Below the pieces are notes generated by a model, which searched no databases, was not told the DNA's origin, and saw nothing but the letters and a program-made list of their open reading frames with translations. From Chitinophaga sp. Ak27 (GTDB lineage Bacteria > Bacteroidota > Bacteroidia > Chitinophagales > Chitinophagaceae), in NCBI RefSeq assembly GCF_012726295.1, contig NZ_JABAOB010000011.1, positions 238,034-302,033 of the forward strand: a stretch of 64,000 bases of DNA, in the 5' to 3' direction. Positions 53,451-61,306 of the stretch are shown here, one piece after another (position 1 is the stretch's first letter; each line of letters begins with the position of its first letter). The translations under genes and the position numbers were made by a program.

Positions 53451-55379
53451 ATGGCAACGCTCAATTTTTTCCCTACAAACGGCGTTAAAATACGCAGAAC
53501 AAATGTCACAACAAATGGCGTCACTGCTGATATTGATGCCAATGTGAAAGAGCAGCTGGTGTATCTGAACGATCTCCTCAGTAAACCCATCTATCAGAAA
53601 GATGAAAATGGTGACTGGACCGGACCAGATGGCACCTTTATCCAGGACTTTGTAACCGCCTCCTTGAAAACCAGGCGCTATGGCAGCAGATACAAAGAAG
53701 AACAGCAATGGGAAGAAGGTAGCCTCCTTAGCAACATCTACCGGGCTATCAACGCCAACAGTTACCTCAACAACGGCAGTACCATACATTACAGCCTCGA
53801 AGAATACATCGATGCAGAAGATAAACTCTCCCTGCTGAAATTCGATTTCTCCGACAGATTGATGAACAACTGGAATAACCTGGACATCAATCCACGTACC
53901 ATACTTAACTATCCCGGTATCGTCAACTACCTGCTGGCCATGGGCTATAACGCAGGATACCAGGAAATCAATGGTCTCACCAATTTTATTTTTGGTAATA
54001 GATCCGGCAACCGCAACATCATCAGCTACGCACAGGTAAGCGCCGCACGCGAGTATATCCACGCAGAAAAAGTGGATGTGGAATACAATACCGACACCGC
54101 CCAGATCATCCAGGATATCCTCAAAAACAATCCTTCTTTCTCCTCACAATCCTTCTACCCCCTCATACAAACAACGGTAGCAAACTATGTGAGCAACAGC
54201 AAAGAACTGGACCTGCTGAAATTATCGAAATACTACGATGATATACCAGTAGCAATGATCCCCCGGCTCATCAAGATGATCAAAGCATCTGTGCTGCCGG
54301 TGACCAAAACGAATATCGATACCCTCCTGCCCATTTTCATGAACGATATTGAAAATACGCCCGGATGGCAGGACGATACTTCAGACACCGATACCTCCAC
54401 CAGTCAGGGTACGCCCGACTTCAGCGTTACCTTCCTCGATGAAGATAATGCGGTGGTACAAATTCTCTCCGACAATATCCGCTGCGCTGCCCAAATGTTC
54501 TACTCCATGACCCTGGGTGATGAGCTGGATGTATTCAATGTAGTCAATTTCTTCACACACAAATATATGGTCAGGGGAAATATACAAATCTCCGACCAGC
54601 AGCTCCGGGAAGACCTGCAGCTCTATGTTTTCTCTAATAAATTTACTAACCCCAAAACTGGCAAGATCGTTGACAGAACCCGGCCCGCAGAGCGTATGAT
54701 GTTCTACAAACAGGTGTTCAACTACGGCAATGCACCGGTTACGGAAGATGTGGTAGTGAATAAAGAATTCCCGAAATACTGGCGCGTACTTATCATGGAA
54801 GTAGCCAAGTATATCCAGAAAGCGCAGGATAGTCCCAACCCCGACAGCTATGTATCCCGCCAAACAGTGATGCAGGCCGTTGAAGATCTGCAATACAACT
54901 TGTCTACCCACTGCTCCGGTATGGCCAATGTGATATCGCCGATTATCTATGATGAGCTGTACTTCGTTATCAAACGCATTCTCAGTCACCCGGAAATAGT
55001 GAAACAACTGGTACCTGCGGGCGGTAACTGGTGGAAAGTAGTAGAACTGCTGTATGAAGGGATGAAACACCAACGTCCGAAGACAACTATTCTTTACAAT
55101 AAAGCCAAACTGGGTTATGCTATTCTTAATTCTATCGCCGACTACAACCCGGTAACCTTTGAAGATGATACCCGCTTCTCCACCTTTATCAGCAACGTGG
55201 ATGCCTTCATCATCAGCCAGGCGCAACTGCAAAACAGGGATGACGACGACGACGCCAAAGACGACAACGATCATAAACGTATCAAAGGGCGTGACAGGGA
55301 CCGCGATAGCGATAAAGACGATGACAAAGCACCTGAAAAATCCACCGCGCCTGCCGGCAAGGATGAATGGGACTTTTAA
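53451..55379 (+). CDS. Operon protein of unknown function, 642 aa, acidic charged tail
   Basis: No family was recognised. It is a soluble, mostly helical protein without a signal peptide, beginning MATLNFFPTNGVKIRRTNVT. Residues 590-642 form a disordered charged tail (RDDDDDAKDDNDHKR, GRDRDRDSDKDDDK) ending KDEWDF. The long helical body (MIPRLIKMIKASVLP, YDELYFVIKRILSHPEIVKQ) suggests a structural or scaffold role. The gene is the second cistron, between the subtilase and the 345-residue protein. Base composition and codon use look like those of the neighbours. Confidence 0.8.
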   Translation: MATLNFFPTNGVKIRRTNVTTNGVTADIDANVKEQLVYLNDLLSKPIYQKDENGDWTGPDGTFIQDFVTASLKTRRYGSRYKEEQQWEEGSLLSNIYRAINANSYLNNGSTIHYSLEEYIDAEDKLSLLKFDFSDRLMNNWNNLDINPRTILNYPGIVNYLLAMGYNAGYQEINGLTNFIFGNRSGNRNIISYAQVSAAREYIHAEKVDVEYNTDTAQIIQDILKNNPSFSSQSFYPLIQTTVANYVSNSKELDLLKLSKYYDDIPVAMIPRLIKMIKASVLPVTKTNIDTLLPIFMNDIENTPGWQDDTSDTDTSTSQGTPDFSVTFLDEDNAVVQILSDNIRCAAQMFYSMTLGDELDVFNVVNFFTHKYMVRGNIQISDQQLREDLQLYVFSNKFTNPKTGKIVDRTRPAERMMFYKQVFNYGNAPVTEDVVVNKEFPKYWRVLIMEVAKYIQKAQDSPNPDSYVSRQTVMQAVEDLQYNLSTHCSGMANVISPIIYDELYFVIKRILSHPEIVKQLVPAGGNWWKVVELLYEGMKHQRPKTTILYNKAKLGYAILNSIADYNPVTFEDDTRFSTFISNVDAFIISQAQLQNRDDDDDAKDDNDHKRIKGRDRDRDSDKDDDKAPEKSTAPAGKDEWDF

Positions 55380-55429
55380 CAGTCCAGGCATTTGTTCAAT
55401 TAATCAATCATTCAAAAGTATAACCAGCT

Positions 55430-56467
55430 ATGGATATCAATGTAATACCTTCCAAAGGGCAGATCCGGGAATTTGCCAGGGCGCAGGCAAGAGAAGTATT
55501 GGGCAGCAGCGATGTGTTCAGGAATATGCCCCTGGAAGACCAGAAAAGCATCTACCTGTCACTGATAGATGACTATACCGCCAAACAGATGAAAAAACAC
55601 GGTATAGAAGAAAGTATGGCCACCGACAGCGGAAAAGATATGGGCTACAAAGGCTATGACCCCGGCTTCCAGGGCGACACCAAATCTTTCAAGGAACTGG
55701 TCGACTCAGTAGACTTCCCAAAATTTGTGGCCGACCTGCTGAAAGCGGTATTCGACGCCAATCTTAAAGTAATGAAAAGCCAAACAGATAGCTATATCAA
55801 ACTGATGAAGGAGGCAACCAAATCTACTGCCGACTTCATCAAAAAGGTAAAAGATGACGACACCTTTGCACGGCTGGCGGAGTCACGGAGCGACAAGTAC
55901 AACGTAACTACAGAAAAGCAAGCCGACGGCAGTTCCAAACTGGCGCTCACCAACCCTGAAGGCGAGAAACAGGACCTGGAAGATGCCGAAGTGAAAAAAC
56001 ATATCCTCGAAGCAAAAATAAATATGGCGAAAGAACACCGCGCCGCATTGCGTGAAGTATTGCTCATGGGTGTAACCCGCCTCGTTGTAGAAAAAGGCGA
56101 AATAGACGCACAGGTGGAATTCAGCATTAAAGCTACGCGCGCCAGCACTGCCCACCACGACGATCAGAACATCAACACCGTAAACACGCATGTGGAAGCC
56201 GATGGCGGCATACTGGGTGCTATATTTGGGGGACCAAGTATGACCACCGATATCACCAACACCAATATCCAGGTAAACACGTCCGATAAAAAGGCCACCG
56301 ATGACCTCACCGCTAACCTCAAAGGACATGTAAATATCAAGTTTAAAACAGACTATTTCAAACTGGACAACTTCGCCAATATGTACGCGGATGGCGGCGT
56401 GGCAGCCCTTAAACCTGCCGGTAACACACCCGCTATTGCAGCCCCGGCTGTTGGCGCACCTCATTGA
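55430..56467 (+). CDS. Operon protein of unknown function, 345 aa
   Basis: No family was recognised. There is no signal peptide. The N-terminal 70 residues are helical (IREFARAQAREVLGSSDVF). A long amphipathic helix region of about 85-140 (FPKFVADLLKAVFDANLKVM, YIKLMKEATKSTADFIKKV) could form a coiled coil or associate with membranes. Another helical block is KHILEAKINMAKEHRAALRE. The C-terminus is beta-rich with a Gly/Ala/Pro-rich tail (AIAAPAVGAPH). The gene follows the 642-residue protein by 50 bases and precedes the 686-residue one by 12. Confidence 0.8.
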   Translation: MDINVIPSKGQIREFARAQAREVLGSSDVFRNMPLEDQKSIYLSLIDDYTAKQMKKHGIEESMATDSGKDMGYKGYDPGFQGDTKSFKELVDSVDFPKFVADLLKAVFDANLKVMKSQTDSYIKLMKEATKSTADFIKKVKDDDTFARLAESRSDKYNVTTEKQADGSSKLALTNPEGEKQDLEDAEVKKHILEAKINMAKEHRAALREVLLMGVTRLVVEKGEIDAQVEFSIKATRASTAHHDDQNINTVNTHVEADGGILGAIFGGPSMTTDITNTNIQVNTSDKKATDDLTANLKGHVNIKFKTDYFKLDNFANMYADGGVAALKPAGNTPAIAAPAVGAPH

Positions 56468-56479
56468 TAACTTTTGGAT

Positions 56480-58540
56480 ATGAGCCTGGCTATTTTACAT
56501 TGGGAATCGGCAGACAACCATAGCTATCATTTTAAGATAGATATCGGTACCAACGAATATTACCAGTTCAAGATAGGCAAACAAATTGTTACCAGGGCCG
56601 GGATCCAATGGGTAGATGATATTTCGAAGGTGACGCCTTTCCAGCGAAAAAAGAAGCTCACTTTCCTGGGAGACAGTGAAGAAGAAATAGCGCTACCCAA
56701 AAAGTATTTTGACCGCGAAAACTGCCTCATACAGCTGTGCAGCGCAAAAGACAGCAATGGCAGGGCGCCGGCGGTTTCAAAAGTGATCAGGATACCTGTT
56801 GCCATGCAACAGATCAACACAATGCACTTTAACCTCTCCTCATCAGCAAGTACTATGATGGACACTACAGATTTCAACCCCGTAAGGAATATAACCGCCG
56901 AACAACAGTCGCTGTCACAGCAAACCTCCATAGAGGATATTCTTGGGGGGCTTGTAAGAGCGGTGCTGCCGGCAGCCATCAGCTACCTGAATCCGCAAAC
57001 CACTACCGCTGCGCCGGGGAGTGGTACTACGGGTGCTAACAGCAATAGCAACACCAACATGCTCACCAACCTGCTTGGCGCCGTACTGCGTGCTGTAGCG
57101 CCATCCATACCAGGGTTCAGCGGGCAACAATCTATAAGCTATGCCGCCGGCAGCGATAACCGCTTCGGCAATTATAGCGATGGTCAGCCCGATAACAACC
57201 AGTTCTCGAAGCCTTTTGTATTTGGCATCGATGATGCACTCCTGGCCAGTATGGCTGGTCCTATTATCCAGCAAGGTTTACAGCTACTGCCGCAACTCGT
57301 CAACGCCGCTAACCAGCATAAACTACAAACACTACAAGCCAACAATCAGCTGATGAGCACACTGGCCGGCGATGTACAACGCAGGCTGATGATGCAGCAA
57401 TTGATGCAGAACCAACCTGCTGCGGGAGCTGCACCCAATATCAATCCTGCTGTGCTGGCACAGTTACTGGCGCAGTTACAGAACGTACAGCCCCAGCCTG
57501 CTCCTGCTCCAGCCCCGGCTGCCGCACAGTCCCTTTCCCTGGACAATGGCGTTTATTCGCTCAGCAACGGGGTAATACTTACTTTTGAGTCGCTGAAACT
57601 TACGCCACACAATGGCAAAGATGTATTGCTGCTGCAACAGTCCGATAAAATTGTCTTCAAAATAAAACTAAATGTAAGTTCATCTCCCAAAAATCCCTTA
57701 CCACGGGCAATCTATACTTTTTACTTCAAAGATCCGGCTACCAAACAACTCCTCCTGGAAAAAACATTCCGGAAAAAAGATATTGTAGCCAATACTATTA
57801 TGGAGTTTGAATTCCTGAAAAATGAAATCGGTAGTATTCCCCTGAACAGGAATATCGAAATATTCGCAGAAATGCGCTGGAAAACATCCGGAGAAAAAGT
57901 ATATAAAGCAATAGGCAACACGACGGCGGTATTTGTACAGCGCTATTTCGTGCAAAGCCAGGGAGACGCCGTTTCCGGCGAAAAAGAACTGACAGACATG
58001 AAGGTTTACCGGTCCTTCTGGAACAAAGTATGGCAGTCGCCCTCCCTGGGAAAGTCAAAATCACTCTGGGAACTGAATGTCGACGCCAGGTACACCGTAT
58101 CGCTTTCCGCCGATCATACATCTAACGGCATCACCCCTACGAAGCTGTCTATTGACGAAAAGGACAAAGAAAGCCTCACCGATACAACTTCAGGCAGGAT
58201 GAAGGCGGGAATTGAGCTAAGTATCGCCGAGCTTAACAAATTGCTCGGCGGCTGGGATGGAAACACCCCATTGGAAGATGAACAGCTCAGCGCCATCCGG
58301 AACACAGAATTTGCAAAATCCAATGCAGCGGAAATGATCTATAACATTAAGCTAAGAGGCAGAACCTACGAGCAGGGCATGGTATGGGTAGTACCGGTAT
58401 TTAAGCTTTTCGAGATCACGTTGGGCAAAGTGGAATCACTCAGCCCCGAAGGGTACGTGAGTCAGACGACCAACACCAAAGTAAAATTTCCATTACCTGT
58501 AAGTATCAGGATATTGGGTATCAAATCAAATAATCAATAA
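56480..58540 (+). CDS. Operon protein of unknown function, 686 aa, with repeated hydrophobic helices
   Basis: The ATG at 56480 is preferred; a TTG two codons earlier is the alternative. There is no signal peptide. After a beta-rich N-terminal domain (1-120), three hydrophobic or amphipathic segments occur at about 154-170 (ILGGLVRAVLPAAISYL), 194-211 (LLGAVLRAVAPSIPG) and 252-277 (LLASMAGPIIQQGLQLLPQL). The first two share an LGxxxRAVxP pattern. A Pro/Ala linker (PQPAPAPAPAAAQS) leads to a beta-rich C-terminal half (residues 350-686). The helices could insert in membranes or drive assembly. No known family was recognised. Confidence 0.8.
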   Translation: MSLAILHWESADNHSYHFKIDIGTNEYYQFKIGKQIVTRAGIQWVDDISKVTPFQRKKKLTFLGDSEEEIALPKKYFDRENCLIQLCSAKDSNGRAPAVSKVIRIPVAMQQINTMHFNLSSSASTMMDTTDFNPVRNITAEQQSLSQQTSIEDILGGLVRAVLPAAISYLNPQTTTAAPGSGTTGANSNSNTNMLTNLLGAVLRAVAPSIPGFSGQQSISYAAGSDNRFGNYSDGQPDNNQFSKPFVFGIDDALLASMAGPIIQQGLQLLPQLVNAANQHKLQTLQANNQLMSTLAGDVQRRLMMQQLMQNQPAAGAAPNINPAVLAQLLAQLQNVQPQPAPAPAPAAAQSLSLDNGVYSLSNGVILTFESLKLTPHNGKDVLLLQQSDKIVFKIKLNVSSSPKNPLPRAIYTFYFKDPATKQLLLEKTFRKKDIVANTIMEFEFLKNEIGSIPLNRNIEIFAEMRWKTSGEKVYKAIGNTTAVFVQRYFVQSQGDAVSGEKELTDMKVYRSFWNKVWQSPSLGKSKSLWELNVDARYTVSLSADHTSNGITPTKLSIDEKDKESLTDTTSGRMKAGIELSIAELNKLLGGWDGNTPLEDEQLSAIRNTEFAKSNAAEMIYNIKLRGRTYEQGMVWVVPVFKLFEITLGKVESLSPEGYVSQTTNTKVKFPLPVSIRILGIKSNNQ

Positions 58541-58544
58541 GCAT

Positions 58545-58697
58545 ATGGACTATCCTTATATATACGGCTTGTCCGACGACGACAGCAGCGAAGCTAAGCA
58601 GGACGATGCTGCAGAAGCCTACAAATTTGAGGGCTTTGAAATTGAAGTAAATGTGAAAGTGGTATTGAACCCGGTTACAAAAATAAAAGTATCATGA
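58545..58697 (+). CDS. Very small acidic operon protein, 50 aa
   Basis: The frame begins MDYPYIYGLSDDDSSEAKQD and ends VVLNPVTKIKVS. It starts four bases after the stop of the preceding gene, and its stop overlaps the next start in an ATGA (58694-58697). Both junctions argue for translation and coupling. The first half is Tyr- and Asp-rich, and the second half looks like two beta strands (FEIEVNVKVVLN). No homologue was recognised; it may be a small structural part or an adaptor. Confidence 0.6.
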   Translation: MDYPYIYGLSDDDSSEAKQDDAAEAYKFEGFEIEVNVKVVLNPVTKIKVS

Positions 58698-58969
58698 TAG
58701 ATGAAGCATTTATCTCCTTCCGGGAAATCGTGGACAAACTATTGGACATCCCGGGGGACTTTACCGATGAGGAAAATGGCGTTCATTCCTACATCTACGA
58801 AATAGAAATAGGAACGCCAGTAGAGCTGGATGTAAGTGTAGATGAAAATGGTAAGGTAACCATAGGCAGCATCCCGCCGTTGTACCGGGTGGATACCAGT
58901 TTCCTCCCCTCTTATCATAGTGTTACGATAAAAGCTGAAAAATATATCGCACCTGAACATGGCGAATGA
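58694..58969 (+). CDS. Small operon protein, 91 aa
   Basis: A compact acidic protein: helix (FISFREIVDKLLDIPG), then beta strands (YIYEIEIGTPVELDVSVDEN, GKVTIGSIPPLYRVDTSF). Its layout of helix, strands and a VDENGKVTIGS turn resembles the first 80 residues of the following 245-residue protein, so the two may share a fold. It overlaps the small gene upstream by four bases and the next gene by 11, indicating tight coupling. The function is unknown. Confidence 0.7.
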   Translation: MIDEAFISFREIVDKLLDIPGDFTDEENGVHSYIYEIEIGTPVELDVSVDENGKVTIGSIPPLYRVDTSFLPSYHSVTIKAEKYIAPEHGE

Positions 58970-59696
58970 CAACAAATACTGGAATCTTGAAGACTTTGTC
59001 GACTCGCTGGTCGTAGAGCTGGATAAAACCCGCGAAACGCTGGCCATCAAAGCTATCAATAAACCGCTGACCTACACAGTGAAAGACCTGGCTATCGATC
59101 TCAACATCTTCCCCACATTCGATGGAGATACCATCAGGTTTATTACCGCACAACCAGGACAGCAGGGAGCTTCTAAAGTAAATATCCAGTTGGGGTCCAT
59201 TACCGACCAACAGGTGCGGGCTACTACCAAAATTTCCGGATTGAAGAATGATACCAAGATAGAAGACATAGGCGTAGATGAGAAAACACGCAACAAATTA
59301 CGTAAGATGGGCGTCAATTCTGTAGATGACCTGCAACAGGTAGAAAAAAGGCAGGTAGACATACAACGCGCATCGGACAACGAAATTGATTACAAAACAC
59401 TCGCTAACCAGATCCAGAAATCCAGGAGGAACATGACGCCTCCAAAAGTAAATGGGGTAAGCCTCTCGCTGGATGACAACAAGCGTCCGTACCTCCATGT
59501 AAAAGGCGAAAACTTCACCCTTGACCCGCGGTATCCACCGGTAACGGTGATCAACAACCAGCTGGCAGAAGTGATGGAGTTTAATACCCATGAAGTGAAA
59601 ATATTGCTGGATAAACAACATATCACACAAAATGAATCAGAGCTGATCATGACATTTGATCCTTATACGCTGGTAAAAATGAATATCCGGATCTAA
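58959..59696 (+). CDS. Operon protein with trypco2-like, helix-hairpin-helix-like and IPT-like parts
   Basis: The protein has 245 residues and no signal peptide. Residues 5-85 (LEDFVDSLVVELDKTRETLA, then TVKDLAIDLNIFP, SKVNIQLGS) resemble the trypsin-co-occurring domain 2 described in bacterial conflict systems; this match is by eye only. Residues of about 95-125 form a helix-hairpin-helix-like segment (DEKTRNKLRKMGVNSVDDL). The C-terminus (KVNGVSLSL, YLHVKGENFTLDP, VTVINNQLAEVMEF) looks like an IPT/TIG beta-sandwich. Such a mix suggests an adaptor that joins other components. Confidence 0.7.
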   Translation: MANDNKYWNLEDFVDSLVVELDKTRETLAIKAINKPLTYTVKDLAIDLNIFPTFDGDTIRFITAQPGQQGASKVNIQLGSITDQQVRATTKISGLKNDTKIEDIGVDEKTRNKLRKMGVNSVDDLQQVEKRQVDIQRASDNEIDYKTLANQIQKSRRNMTPPKVNGVSLSLDDNKRPYLHVKGENFTLDPRYPPVTVINNQLAEVMEFNTHEVKILLDKQHITQNESELIMTFDPYTLVKMNIRI

Positions 59697-59710
59697 AATG
59701 CTAACCGTAT

Positions 59711-61279
59711 ATGAAGAAGAAACAAATACCTTACACCTGCTACGATGATGTGCTGAGCAGCTACTATGGCTGTCATCATCGACCAAACAGGAAGAAAAGG
59801 AAGACATTAACGATGAGTTTCGATAATGGTGAAATTCTCCCCGGGAAAGACAGCGAACCTTTCCAGGAGTATATCGTGGCAAGCTCCCTGGATAAGGACG
59901 GGGATGTTTTTGATGAATACGTGGTGCAATCTTATTCCGTCGCAGAAGACAACAATAGTGAGGAATATGTAGTGCAATCATTTTCGTATAGTGATGATAG
60001 TTACGAATCGCCCTACCAGGGAACCGACTTCATATCTACTTCTTCCACGGTAAGCCAGAACCAGGACCTGCAAACCGATGTACTGGATCCCCTATCTACT
60101 GAAAAAGCCGCAGACGTTCCTTCTTCCGACAAACCGGATACAGATGCGCTGATCAACGATATTAAAGGGCTGCAACAACAAAATCCTCCCTCCAATAGCG
60201 CCCCTGCCGATAACAGCGGCTCATTGTCGTCGAGGGAAGAAGAAATCGTGAACGATCTACAGGCTATACTTTCCGGTAAAAAGGTGTATGATCCTGCGTC
60301 AAAGAAAACTGTCAACCGGGAAGATATTGGTAAACAACAATCTGTTGAGGACAGTAAACCTGCACCGGCGCCCGATCCTGGCGCTAAAAACGAACATGCT
60401 ATCTTTGACCGCATCGCGCAAAATATGAAGTATGCCAATGCTTACAATCTCGGCACCATACAGGTAGATACAGAAGAATTGAATAATCGCTTCAATGAAT
60501 TCGATAAAGTACCGACAGCACCGGCCAAACGGCCAGCCGCTCCAGCTCCGCCGGCAGCACCGGCGCCTGCCCCGGTAAGCCAGCAGGAAGACTTTGACCC
60601 CACCGAATTCATACGCGACCTCGACGAAATGCGCAAGCAGGGCCAGGGTCAACCTGTAGCTACCGTTGAAGCGCAGCCCGCGCCCAGCACGCAAATGAGC
60701 CCTCCCGGCGCTACTGCAACGGACTTCCCTCCCAGGCCCACCAACTTACGGCCATTGCATGCGCCCGAGCGCGCCGCTGAATTTGGCACCTTCGCCTATG
60801 TGGCAGATCCTGCCACCTTCAATGGCGATGGTATCCGCGTAACAGATAATTGGGTACACGATAATATCATGAGTGTCAGCATACCCCAGTTGAATGGCAA
60901 ACAGGCAAACGGGCACCCTATACAACATGGCACCATCCTCTTCCACCGGGCGGGAGCCGACAGGCTGCAACGCCTCTGGGCAGCGTGGGAAGCCGCCGGA
61001 CTATTGAACAGGGTGCTTTCCTTTGAAGGTGGATATGCCGCGCGCTTTATACGACATACTGAAAGCCGCACTCCAAGGCCACTGAGCAATCACTCCTGGG
61101 GCACTGCATTCGACATCAATGCCGCCCAAAATCCATTTGGCCAGGAGCCTGCACAAATGGGCCAGCCAGGCTGCGTAAGGGAACTGGTGACCATTGCCAA
61201 TCAACATGGTTTTTTCTGGGGAGGTCACTTCAACGGGCATAAAGATGGGATGCATTTTGAACTAGGGAAAGCAATTTAA
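59711..61279 (+). CDS. M15-type peptidase with a repeat-rich N-terminal region
   Basis: The 522-residue protein ends in a D-Ala-D-Ala carboxypeptidase-like M15 domain (about 370-522). Its zinc motif SNHSWGTAFD is at 459-468 (SxHxxGxAxD) and GMHFE is at 513-517. This domain would cleave peptidoglycan stem peptides. The N-terminal part is low-complexity, with three 16-residue repeats at 53-100 and a Pro/Ala linker near 275-295 (PAAPAPPAAPAPAPV). No signal peptide is seen; the Lys-rich start has two Cys. An ATG at 59813 is an alternative start. It precedes the multi-domain lysin by 27 bases, so both cell-wall enzymes are co-expressed. Confidence 0.85.
   Translation: MKKKQIPYTCYDDVLSSYYGCHHRPNRKKRKTLTMSFDNGEILPGKDSEPFQEYIVASSLDKDGDVFDEYVVQSYSVAEDNNSEEYVVQSFSYSDDSYESPYQGTDFISTSSTVSQNQDLQTDVLDPLSTEKAADVPSSDKPDTDALINDIKGLQQQNPPSNSAPADNSGSLSSREEEIVNDLQAILSGKKVYDPASKKTVNREDIGKQQSVEDSKPAPAPDPGAKNEHAIFDRIAQNMKYANAYNLGTIQVDTEELNNRFNEFDKVPTAPAKRPAAPAPPAAPAPAPVSQQEDFDPTEFIRDLDEMRKQGQGQPVATVEAQPAPSTQMSPPGATATDFPPRPTNLRPLHAPERAAEFGTFAYVADPATFNGDGIRVTDNWVHDNIMSVSIPQLNGKQANGHPIQHGTILFHRAGADRLQRLWAAWEAAGLLNRVLSFEGGYAARFIRHTESRTPRPLSNHSWGTAFDINAAQNPFGQEPAQMGQPGCVRELVTIANQHGFFWGGHFNGHKDGMHFELGKAI
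59867..60010 (+). repeat. Three tandem 48-bp repeats encoding EYVVQS-type units
   Basis: Residues 53-68, 69-84 and 85-100 start EYIVASS, EYVVQSYS and EYVVQSFS at an exact 16-residue period, with Asp/Glu/Ser-rich remainders. The units are unlike known cell-wall-binding repeats I can name. Confidence 0.75.
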
Positions 61280-61306
61280 TTTTTTCAGTTATACAATCCG
61301 TTTAAA

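Noticed and set aside
54381..55391. 336-codon open frame antisense to the 642-residue operon protein
   Set aside because: It is a shadow of a well-supported plus-strand gene, with no recognisable motif and an origin in the GC-rich third positions.
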